From: Candidatus Krumholzibacteriia bacterium
Lineage (GTDB): Bacteria; Krumholzibacteriota; Krumholzibacteriia; LZORAL124-64-63
DNA: 5,603 bases
Reading direction: 5' to 3'
NCBI GenBank assembly: GCA_014859985.1
Contig: JACZKN010000037.1
Location: forward strand, 1-5,603
The notes beneath the pieces are model-generated. The model was given only the letters and a program-made list of their open reading frames with translations. It did not search any database and was not told where the DNA came from. Shown here in pieces: positions 1 through 4,090 of this stretch. Every line of letters begins with the position of its first letter. The stretch's first letter is position 1. Both the position numbers and the translations under genes were made by a program.

Positions 1-38
1 ATCAAGGGTTGGGGCGTCGTGCCGTGCATGCCCGGCCA

Positions 39-67
39 TTGATCCATCCGGAAGAGGGGTCTAGAAT
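39..67 (+). promoter_or_regulatory. Candidate sigma70-type promoter of the RtcB-like gene
   Basis: The sequence shows TTGATC at 39-44 and TAGAAT at 62-67, separated by exactly 17 bases. That is 4 of 6 and 5 of 6 matches to the TTGACA and TATAAT consensus. Transcription would begin near 74, giving a leader of about 46 bases to the ATG at 120. It also argues against the upstream in-frame TTG at 9 as the true start, because that codon lies before the promoter. The assignment rests on motif match only. Confidence 0.5.
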
Positions 68-119
68 CCGCACGGATCGGTCCGGACGCGATCAGGATAC
101 CGGCACGGGCATTGGAATC

Positions 120-1004
120 ATGATTAAGACAACGAACTACAACCACTTCCATTACCAGCCGGGAGATCTGCCAGGCCTGCGGGAGTTGGTCATCTTCCCC
201 GACGGCGAGTTCAAGCCGCGATCCGACGAGCCCATTCCCAACAGCAGCGTCTGGCTCTTCGGCGGCGCGCCCTACGTCCCCCGGATCCTGGCGGGCGACG
301 CCGGCTGCGGCATCGCCGGCTGGACGCTCGCCGAGCTCGAGGTGCCGGCGGCCATGGACGCCATCGCCCGGCACCTCAAAGGCTCGGGCGCGTTGGGCCG
401 CGGCAACCACTTCGTCGATCTCCTGGAGGGCTTCGGCGACGCGCCGGGCACCCAGATCCTGCTGATCCACAGTGACGGCAAGCGCCGCGACCGTACGGTG
501 CCGCGCACCCATGCCGCAGCGCGGGCGAAGATCGCCGCGGCCGAGGCCGCGAGGGTCGAGTTGGGCGACGAACTCCTGCATCTGCTGAACGTACGAGGCA
601 CCCTGCTGGGCAACTGGACCCACAACGCGGTGGACGAAACCGGCGACGGGCATCTGTACCGCAAGGGCGCCGTGGCGGCGCCGCCCGGCCGCCTGCTGGT
701 GCTGCCGGCCCACCTGGGCGAGCGCGTGCTGTTCTACCGGATCAACGCCGAGGACCTGCCGCCCCTGGAGTCGATGCCCCACGGTACGGGGCGGGCCGGG
801 GCCCGCGGGGCGCTCAAGGTGGACGAGGAAAAGGCGCGGGAGGTCCGGGAGTTGGTCCACATCCCGGCCCTGGTGGCGGATGCTTCGCTGCGAACGGAGC
901 ACCCGTCGTGTTTCAACGGCTTCGAGGGGATCCGCGGGCATCTGGGGAGGCATCTGATCGAGGTGGAGTCTTTGCGGATCCTCGGGTACGTGGGCAAGAT
1001 CTGA
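120..1004 (+). CDS. Compact, divergent RtcB-family protein (RNA ligase-like)
   Basis: RtcB enzymes join RNA 2',3'-cyclic phosphate or 3'-phosphate ends to 5'-OH ends, using GTP and Mn2+, in RNA repair or tRNA splicing. From the ATG at 120 the product is 294 residues, against roughly 400-480 for usual RtcB. Family landmarks appear in the right order. They are GDAGCGI (D60, C63; usual DIGCGM), LGRGNHFVD (N96, H97, D100; usual GGGNHFIE), LLIHSDG (H117; usual HSGSRG), THN (H168, N169), RKGA (181-184), HGTGR (H221, the position of the guanylylated histidine) and a C-terminal GYVGKI with K293 next to last, as in canonical RtcB. Several usually fixed stretches differ: HSGSRG is HSDGKR, PGSMG is PAHLG, and the metal-site Glu is D100. 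I infer that metal and GTP binding may survive with altered RNA specificity. The in-frame TTG at 9 would add 37 residues that match nothing known to me and lies upstream of the promoter candidate. The binding site before 120 is weak (GGA). Family membership is fairly sure; ligase activity is not. Confidence 0.8.
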   Translation: MIKTTNYNHFHYQPGDLPGLRELVIFPDGEFKPRSDEPIPNSSVWLFGGAPYVPRILAGDAGCGIAGWTLAELEVPAAMDAIARHLKGSGALGRGNHFVDLLEGFGDAPGTQILLIHSDGKRRDRTVPRTHAAARAKIAAAEAARVELGDELLHLLNVRGTLLGNWTHNAVDETGDGHLYRKGAVAAPPGRLLVLPAHLGERVLFYRINAEDLPPLESMPHGTGRAGARGALKVDEEKAREVRELVHIPALVADASLRTEHPSCFNGFEGIRGHLGRHLIEVESLRILGYVGKI

Positions 1005-1018
1005 CGGCGGCCCGTCGG
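1001..1018 (+). terminator. Weak hairpin at the end of the RtcB-like gene
   Basis: GACGG (1003-1007) pairs with CCGTC (1012-1016) across a four-base loop, with one further G-C pair and a G-T pair outside. It overlaps the stop codon and has no following T-run. It may slow polymerase or protect the 3' end, but it is not a convincing terminator, and such stems arise by chance in GC-rich DNA. Confidence 0.2.
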
Positions 1019-1047
1019 CATGGACGAGACCAGGAGAACGGCCGGCC

Positions 1048-1077
1048 TTGACGCCCGCGCCCCCTCTCTGCTAACCT
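1048..1077 (+). promoter_or_regulatory. Candidate promoter upstream of the small ORF
   Basis: TTGACG (1048-1053) matches the -35 consensus at 5 of 6 bases. TAACCT (1072-1077) follows after 18 bases as a weak -10 (3 of 6). A start near 1084 would leave about 54 bases before the ATG at 1138, which has a strong ribosome binding site. The -35 is good, the -10 poor, so this is tentative. Confidence 0.35.
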
Positions 1078-1124
1078 CCGCCGATATCGCTACCCAGACA
1101 CCCCGTTATGAAGAACGTTATGTC

Positions 1125-1130
1125 GAGGAG
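1125..1130 (+). promoter_or_regulatory. Strong Shine-Dalgarno site of the small ORF
   Basis: GAGGAG lies seven bases before the ATG at 1138. It selects that ATG over the in-frame ATGs at 1108 and 1120, neither of which has such a site. It is the main reason to treat the short frame as translated. Confidence 0.5.
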
Positions 1131-1137
1131 CAACCTC

Positions 1138-1257
1138 ATGATTCCGTCCTTCCGCGTCCCCGATGACCGCCCCGCAATAATCCCATACGCAAACGATTTG
1201 TTTGCAGTGGATTTATGTGCGGGGCACCGGACCGCCCGCGCCCTCGCGCGGCGGTAG
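1138..1257 (+). CDS. Small ORF, 39 residues, unknown function
   Basis: I do not recognise this product. The frame runs from the ATG at 1138 to TAG at 1255-1257. It has GAGGAG seven bases upstream and a promoter candidate further up. The peptide starts MIPSFRVPDDRP, is not clearly hydrophobic, has a single Cys at residue 27, and ends in a basic tail (RTARALARR). There is no signal peptide or membrane span. Codons 13-27 fall in a patch much richer in A+T than the rest of the window, which is unlike neighbouring coding DNA. It ends 159 bases before the PcfJ-domain gene, with a GC-rich hairpin 11 bases after its stop. It could be a true small protein, a leader peptide for the downstream gene, or the surviving 5' end of a larger gene whose remainder was lost. 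The fine initiation site favours real translation now or in the recent past. Confidence 0.35.
   Translation: MIPSFRVPDDRPAIIPYANDLFAVDLCAGHRTARALARR
1189..1205. repeat. Perfect 6-bp inverted repeat in an AT-rich patch
   Basis: GCAAAC (1189-1194) and GTTTGC (1200-1205) are exact reverse complements around a five-base spacer. They sit in a stretch (1176-1219) with only 16 G/C of 44 bases, in an otherwise very GC-rich window. The form fits a dimeric regulator's operator or a small hairpin. It lies inside the small ORF and about 210 bases before the PcfJ-domain gene. Confidence 0.35.
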
Positions 1258-1268
1258 CGAGACCTTCC

Positions 1269-1294
1269 GCGGCGGGCCCCTCCGGCCCGTCCGC
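1269..1294 (+). terminator. GC-rich hairpin after the small ORF
   Basis: GCGG plus CGGGCC (1269-1278) pairs with GGCCCG (1284-1289) and CCGC (1291-1294), leaving a five-base loop and one bulged T at 1290, for ten base pairs in all. It lies 11 bases after the small ORF's stop. There is no T-run, so it may be an attenuator, a pause or processing structure, or a chance stem rather than a true terminator. Confidence 0.25.
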
Positions 1295-1358
1295 CGGTTC
1301 CTTCCCCTGGTGTCCCGGCTGATGGCGAGCCCGTCGCCGGCCTCCGCGTGCGCGGGAG

Positions 1359-1376
1359 CGGCGAGAGGCGTCGCCG
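1359..1376 (+). repeat. Second hairpin in the leader of the PcfJ-domain gene
   Basis: CGGCGA (1359-1364) and TCGCCG (1371-1376) are exact reverse complements around a six-base loop, about 40 bases before the ATG at 1417. It is possibly a leader structure, but in DNA this rich in G+C a stem of this size is weak evidence. Confidence 0.2.
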
Positions 1377-1404
1377 TCAGTTGACCGACGGCCTCGCAGC
1401 CTTC

Positions 1405-1410
1405 GGGAGG
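1405..1410 (+). promoter_or_regulatory. Shine-Dalgarno site fixing the PcfJ-domain gene start
   Basis: GGGAGG lies six bases before the ATG at 1417. No such site precedes the upstream in-frame GTG-like start region at 1348, so 1417 is taken as the start. Confidence 0.7.
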
Positions 1411-1416
1411 GACACC

Positions 1417-2733
1417 ATGGCCAAGAAGAAGCGGCACTACACGCGTGCGCAGCGGGAGGCGCGGCGCTTGAAAGCCGAGGCTGAACGCCGGCCTGACAAT
1501 CACCAAGTGTTCGGCCCGCTGCCGCGTCTGCGGTCGCAGCGGAAGAAGCCCGCGCCGTTCGTCGCCCCGGGCGGTCCCCTGCGCTCGCACCGCCTCGATC
1601 CGGACCGTCTCATCGCCGGCGTCGGTTTCAAGCTGGGTGCGCAGATGCGGGCCCGCCTTCAGTCCGTGCTCGTGGCGGCGCTGGCCCACCGCCCCGGCCT
1701 GGCCGACGAACCCTACCGCAGCGGCCTAGTCTCCCTGATCTGGGGACCGTGGCAGCAGCAGCCCGGTTCCTGGCAGCCCGCAGGCAAGGGGCTCAACGCT
1801 GCCTACCGCTCCCTGCTCGCCCACGTGCTGGGTCCGTACCACCTCTCGCCCAACCTGTGGGACATGACGCTCGCCGACACGGGCGGCCAGAAGAAGCCGA
1901 AGAGACAGGCGATCTGCTTCGTCGCGCACCTGGCGCGGGGGGAGAGCCCCCGCCGGCTGGTCGGCACCGACCTGCTGCCCGCGCCCCTGACGCGCCGGAT
2001 GCTGCACCTCTTGACCAACCCGCCCCGGCCGCTGCCGCTGGTTCCCGCGGTCCGCCGCGCGCAGGTGCTCGCCCACGGGGGGACCGAAGCGCTGGCGCGG
2101 TGCTTCGAGGACGGGTTCCTGTCCTTGTTCCGCCGCGACGAGGACTACTGGGCCACCGTCATCCACTGGCTGTGCCGGCAGCCCGACCTGGAGTTCGCCG
2201 ACGTCCGGCCGTTCCTCGACTTCCTGGAGCGCCGCGCATCCGCCGGCAGCCCCGTGACCCTCAAGGGGCGCAACGTCGCATCGGTGCGTCGCATGGTCCG
2301 GGAATGGCACGACGAGCTGGCGCAGATCAATGAGTTCACGCGCCGGCAATTCGAACGGTCCGGGTTCGTCCCGGGCGCCTGGTCCACGCACCGGAAGGTG
2401 AGCGGCGCGGCCGTGCCCTTCGAGCACTGGTCCATGGCGGAGATCCTGACCGCCAAGGACCTGGTCACCGAAGGCCGGACCATGCGCCATTGCGTGGCCA
2501 GCTACCGGGCGGCCGTGGCCAACCAGCGGACGAGCATCTGGTCCCTGACCTGCAACGACCAGCGCCGGCTGACGCTTGAAGTCGACAACAGGCAGCGGGC
2601 GATCGTGCAGGTGCGGGGCCGCGCCAACCGCTTGCCCCGGATCGGCGAGGTGCGGTTCATCCGGTCCTGGGCCCGCCAGAACCGCCTGGCCGTCCAGGCC
2701 GGCGAGGTCAAGAAGGTGCTGGGGGAGATCTGA
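1417..2733 (+). CDS. PcfJ-domain protein, function unknown
   Basis: The product is 438 residues. The C-terminal third carries the PcfJ-like domain (named after a protein of the enterococcal conjugative plasmid pCF10). The run from about residue 338 reads AEILTAKDLVTEGRTMRHCV, containing the hallmark HCV motif at H358-C359-V360. It is followed by SIWSL, LTLEV (385-389, E388) and VQVRGRAN (397-404), the order expected for this family. The N-terminus is strongly basic (MAKKKRHYTRAQREARR), which suggests nucleic-acid contact. The middle region (about 70-300) looks mostly helical and matches nothing I know. No membrane span or signal peptide is seen. The family's biochemical role is not established; its name reflects plasmid context, yet no relaxase, coupling protein or other transfer gene is present here. 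The gene is closed by an intrinsic terminator and appears to be its own unit, perhaps with the small ORF. The domain call is confident; no function is claimed. Confidence 0.8.
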   Translation: MAKKKRHYTRAQREARRLKAEAERRPDNHQVFGPLPRLRSQRKKPAPFVAPGGPLRSHRLDPDRLIAGVGFKLGAQMRARLQSVLVAALAHRPGLADEPYRSGLVSLIWGPWQQQPGSWQPAGKGLNAAYRSLLAHVLGPYHLSPNLWDMTLADTGGQKKPKRQAICFVAHLARGESPRRLVGTDLLPAPLTRRMLHLLTNPPRPLPLVPAVRRAQVLAHGGTEALARCFEDGFLSLFRRDEDYWATVIHWLCRQPDLEFADVRPFLDFLERRASAGSPVTLKGRNVASVRRMVREWHDELAQINEFTRRQFERSGFVPGAWSTHRKVSGAAVPFEHWSMAEILTAKDLVTEGRTMRHCVASYRAAVANQRTSIWSLTCNDQRRLTLEVDNRQRAIVQVRGRANRLPRIGEVRFIRSWARQNRLAVQAGEVKKVLGEI

Positions 2734-2748
2734 CCGATTCGCCTCGAA

Positions 2749-2779
2749 CGGCGGGCCGCCGCATTTCATCTTGTTCTTT
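2749..2779 (+). terminator. Intrinsic terminator of the PcfJ-domain gene
   Basis: CGGCG (2749-2753) pairs with CGCCG (2757-2761) over a three-base loop. It is followed by the T-rich stretch TTTCATCTTGTTCTTT (2764-2779). It starts 16 bases after the stop at 2733. The combination of an all-GC stem and a T-rich tail, rare in this window, makes it the best terminator here. It separates the PcfJ-domain gene from the biotin-enzyme genes. Confidence 0.6.
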
Positions 2780-2800
2780 CGCGCGGCACCGCCGAATACT
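2771..2800 (+). promoter_or_regulatory. Weak promoter candidate for the biotin ligase gene
   Basis: TTGTTC (2771-2776) and AATACT (2795-2800) are 18 bases apart, with 3 of 6 and 4 of 6 consensus matches. Its -35 would overlap the terminator tail. A promoter is expected somewhere between the terminator and 2876; this is the best pair I see, but it is weak. Confidence 0.2.
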
Positions 2801-2865
2801 GCGCCAATACCCACGGGAAGCTCCTTGGAGCCCCGGGTCGAGCCGCGGTGGGTGCGGCGCCGCCG

Positions 2866-2870
2866 AAGGG
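2866..2870 (+). promoter_or_regulatory. Shine-Dalgarno site of the biotin ligase gene
   Basis: AAGGG lies five bases before the ATG at 2876. It supports that start over the long in-frame extension upstream, which overlaps the PcfJ-domain gene and the terminator. Confidence 0.55.
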
Positions 2871-2875
2871 ACCCC

Positions 2876-3787
2876 ATGCTGGTCTACACCCCCGACCGCC
2901 CCTACGCCGAGGCCCTCCTGCGCGCCCGCCTGTCCCCGGCCGACCCCGCCGCCGCGTCGCCCGTGCTCCGGTCGTGCGCCGAGGGCGCCTCCGTCTACCA
3001 GGCCGACCCAGGCTGGGGATCTGCCGCTGCCCACGTCTGCTGCGTCGAGCACGCGGCGGCGTCCCATTACGACCACTTCGTCGCGCTGTTGGGCGATCTG
3101 GCCGACCTCCCCGACCGCACCCTGGCCCTGGCCGGGGCGGGGTCCGGCTTCCACGGCCTGCGCAACCGGCCCTGGGAGGCCCGGGCCGGCAATCTCCACC
3201 TGGTCGTGTGCTACCGCCCCGCACGCCAGGTCGCCGGTTTCGGCCCGGGCTTCCTGGCCCTGCCGGCGGTGGCGGTGGCCGAGTGCGTCGACCAGATGCC
3301 CGGGCTCGCGGGGCAGGCGCAGATCAAGTGGACCAACGACGTGCTGGTGGACGGGGCCAAGGTCTCCGGCGTGTTGACCCACCTGCAGGCCATGGGCAGC
3401 ACGGTCACCGGCGTGGTGCTGGGCATCGGCCTGAACGTCGAGACCCGGCCGGACGTGGCGCCCAGTCCGTTCGTGCCGGAGGTCGCCTGCCTGGACGGGT
3501 TGGCCGGCGGGCCGGTCCGCCTGCCCGGGGTCCTGGCGGCGCTGGTCGGCTGCCTGGAGCGGAACTACGCGCTGCTCGTCGGCGGCGGCTGGCGGGACCT
3601 GGTGGGCCGCTACCGCGCCCGGTCCGTGGTGATCGGCCGCCGGGTGCGGATCGTGGCCGACAGCGGCCCCGAAGCGGGCCAGACGGTGGCCGCCGGCCTG
3701 GTGGAGAGCATCGAGGACGACCTGTCGCTGCGGCTGCGGGGACGACCCGAGCCGATCCGCCATGGGCAGTTGGTCCTGGAGCCCTGA
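2876..3787 (+). CDS. birA: Biotin-protein ligase (class I-like, no DNA-binding domain), divergent
   Basis: Biotin-protein ligases make biotinyl-5'-AMP from biotin and ATP, then attach biotin to the lysine of a carrier domain in the cytoplasm. The 303-residue product shows GNLHLV (105-110), KWTNDVLVDGAKVSG from K151 (usual KWPNDVL-x-x-x-KLAG; this Lys is catalytic), then VVLGIGLNVE (usual GIGIN), and a C-terminal SH3-like part ending near IRHGQLVLEP. There is no helix-turn-helix N-terminus, so it should not act as a biotin-operon repressor. Two normally conserved regions are altered. The usual DSTN region reads VEHAAASHYDHF, and the biotin-binding GRGRRG loop reads GSGFHG (89-94) with about three extra residues before NL. 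In E. coli BirA numbering this puts Phe at Arg118. The gene directly precedes a biotin-dependent enzyme operon, so that enzyme is the likely substrate. Alternatives are a lipoate/octanoyl-type paralogue or a ligase with changed specificity; KWTND and GIGLN favour biotin. Confidence 0.8.
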   Translation: MLVYTPDRPYAEALLRARLSPADPAAASPVLRSCAEGASVYQADPGWGSAAAHVCCVEHAAASHYDHFVALLGDLADLPDRTLALAGAGSGFHGLRNRPWEARAGNLHLVVCYRPARQVAGFGPGFLALPAVAVAECVDQMPGLAGQAQIKWTNDVLVDGAKVSGVLTHLQAMGSTVTGVVLGIGLNVETRPDVAPSPFVPEVACLDGLAGGPVRLPGVLAALVGCLERNYALLVGGGWRDLVGRYRARSVVIGRRVRIVADSGPEAGQTVAAGLVESIEDDLSLRLRGRPEPIRHGQLVLEP

Positions 3788-3798
3788 TCTGGTACAGT
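3770..3798 (+). promoter_or_regulatory. Candidate extended -10 promoter for the decarboxylase operon
   Basis: TTGGTC (3770-3775) and TACAGT (3793-3798) are 17 bases apart, and the -10 is preceded by TGG (3790-3792), giving an extended -10 form. It overlaps the 3' end of the ligase gene. Transcription would start near 3805, about 64 bases before the gamma-subunit ATG. It would let the decarboxylase genes be expressed apart from the ligase. The -35 is poor. Confidence 0.35.
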
Positions 3799-3853
3799 AA
3801 GGCAGCAAGTCCAAGGCGACCAACAACCTCCTCTATTGACCACCGCCCCGGAC

Positions 3854-3859
3854 AAGGAG
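3854..3859 (+). promoter_or_regulatory. Shine-Dalgarno site fixing the gamma-subunit start
   Basis: AAGGAG lies nine bases before the ATG at 3869. It lies downstream of the in-frame TTG at 3836, which would add 11 polar residues ahead of the membrane segment, so the ATG at 3869 is preferred. Confidence 0.6.
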
Positions 3860-3868
3860 CGTGCGGCC

Positions 3869-4090
3869 ATGGAATCCCCCAACCTCCTGACCACCTGCGC
3901 CGCGGCTTTCCTGGCCGTGTTCGCCCTGCTGGCCCTGCTGGCGGTGGTGATGCGGCTGATCCTGGTCGTATTCCCGGCCCGGCCCGCTGCCCTGCCCGCG
4001 ACGGACGCCGCCGTGTACGCGGCGATCGCGTCGGCGGTCCACACCCTCTATCCCGGTGCGTCCGTGACGAAGCTGGAGGAAATCCGATGA
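3869..4090 (+). CDS. oadG: OadG-like gamma subunit of a sodium-pump decarboxylase
   Basis: Gamma subunits of Na+-pumping decarboxylases are small single-span proteins that hold the carboxyltransferase (alpha) subunit to the membrane (beta) subunit. This 73-residue product has a short polar start, one long hydrophobic segment (about residues 6-35, rich in Ala, Leu and Val, broken by R29), a Pro/Ala-rich linker (36-45), and a short amphipathic tail. The tail (DAAVYAAIASAVHTLYP) resembles the AAIAAAV-type end of OadG and closes with VTKLEEIR. Size and layout match the family. Similarity in so short a hydrophobic protein is weak by itself. The call leans on position, because its stop overlaps the start of the alpha-subunit gene (ATGA at 4087-4090), as in known oadGA operons. 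Its role as Zn- or alpha-binding anchor is inferred. The beta subunit needed for Na+ pumping is not in the window. Confidence 0.75.
   Translation: MESPNLLTTCAAAFLAVFALLALLAVVMRLILVVFPARPAALPATDAAVYAAIASAVHTLYPGASVTKLEEIR
4075..4079 (+). promoter_or_regulatory. Shine-Dalgarno site of the alpha-subunit gene, inside the gamma gene
   Basis: GGAGG lies seven bases before the ATG at 4087, within the last codons of the gamma-subunit gene. The ATG overlaps that gene's TGA by three bases (ATGA). An immediate second ATG at 4090 is possible. The arrangement suggests coupled translation and balanced subunit amounts. Confidence 0.6.

Larger units (their letters stand above)
1258..1416 (+). other. Non-coding leader region before the PcfJ-domain gene
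   Basis: This stretch between the small ORF and the ATG at 1417 holds no gene I can support. It contains two hairpins, 1269-1294 and 1359-1376, and the Shine-Dalgarno site at 1405-1410. No good -35/-10 pair was found in it, so the PcfJ-domain gene may be transcribed from the promoter candidate at 1048-1077, read through the small ORF. An in-frame extension of the PcfJ gene reaches back to 1348 but has no binding site and reads as an Arg-rich, non-conserved tail. Confidence 0.4.

Noticed and set aside
1332..1376. Direct repeat CGTCGCCG at 1332-1339 and 1369-1376
   Set aside because: An eight-base G+C repeat is expected by chance in this composition, and there are no further copies at regular spacing.
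1202..1384. 60-codon + strand frame before the PcfJ-domain gene
   Set aside because: It has no ribosome binding site and no recognisable content, and it overlaps the better supported small ORF and the hairpins.
1749..2333. Second + strand open frame inside the PcfJ-domain gene
   Set aside because: The Ala/Arg/Pro-rich out-of-frame translation has no motif and no reason to be expressed.
1417..2733. Idea that the PcfJ-domain gene marks an integrated plasmid or conjugative element
   Set aside because: No relaxase, integrase, att-like repeats or tRNA is visible in the window, and codon composition matches its neighbours.
2811..2845. Small inverted repeat GCTC-CTTG-GAGC before the biotin ligase gene, considered as a riboswitch or biotin operator
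   Set aside because: The stem has only four pairs, shows no resemblance to a known operator or riboswitch, and the ligase has no DNA-binding domain.
1726..2877. Long minus-strand open frame opposite the PcfJ-domain gene
   Set aside because: It is a shadow frame typical of GC-rich DNA. It is low in complexity, matches no family, and lies opposite a gene with clear domain motifs.
2708..3826. Long minus-strand open frame opposite the biotin ligase gene
   Set aside because: The His/Gln/Gly/Ala-rich translation is characteristic of an antisense shadow, and the + strand carries KWTND and GIGLN motifs.
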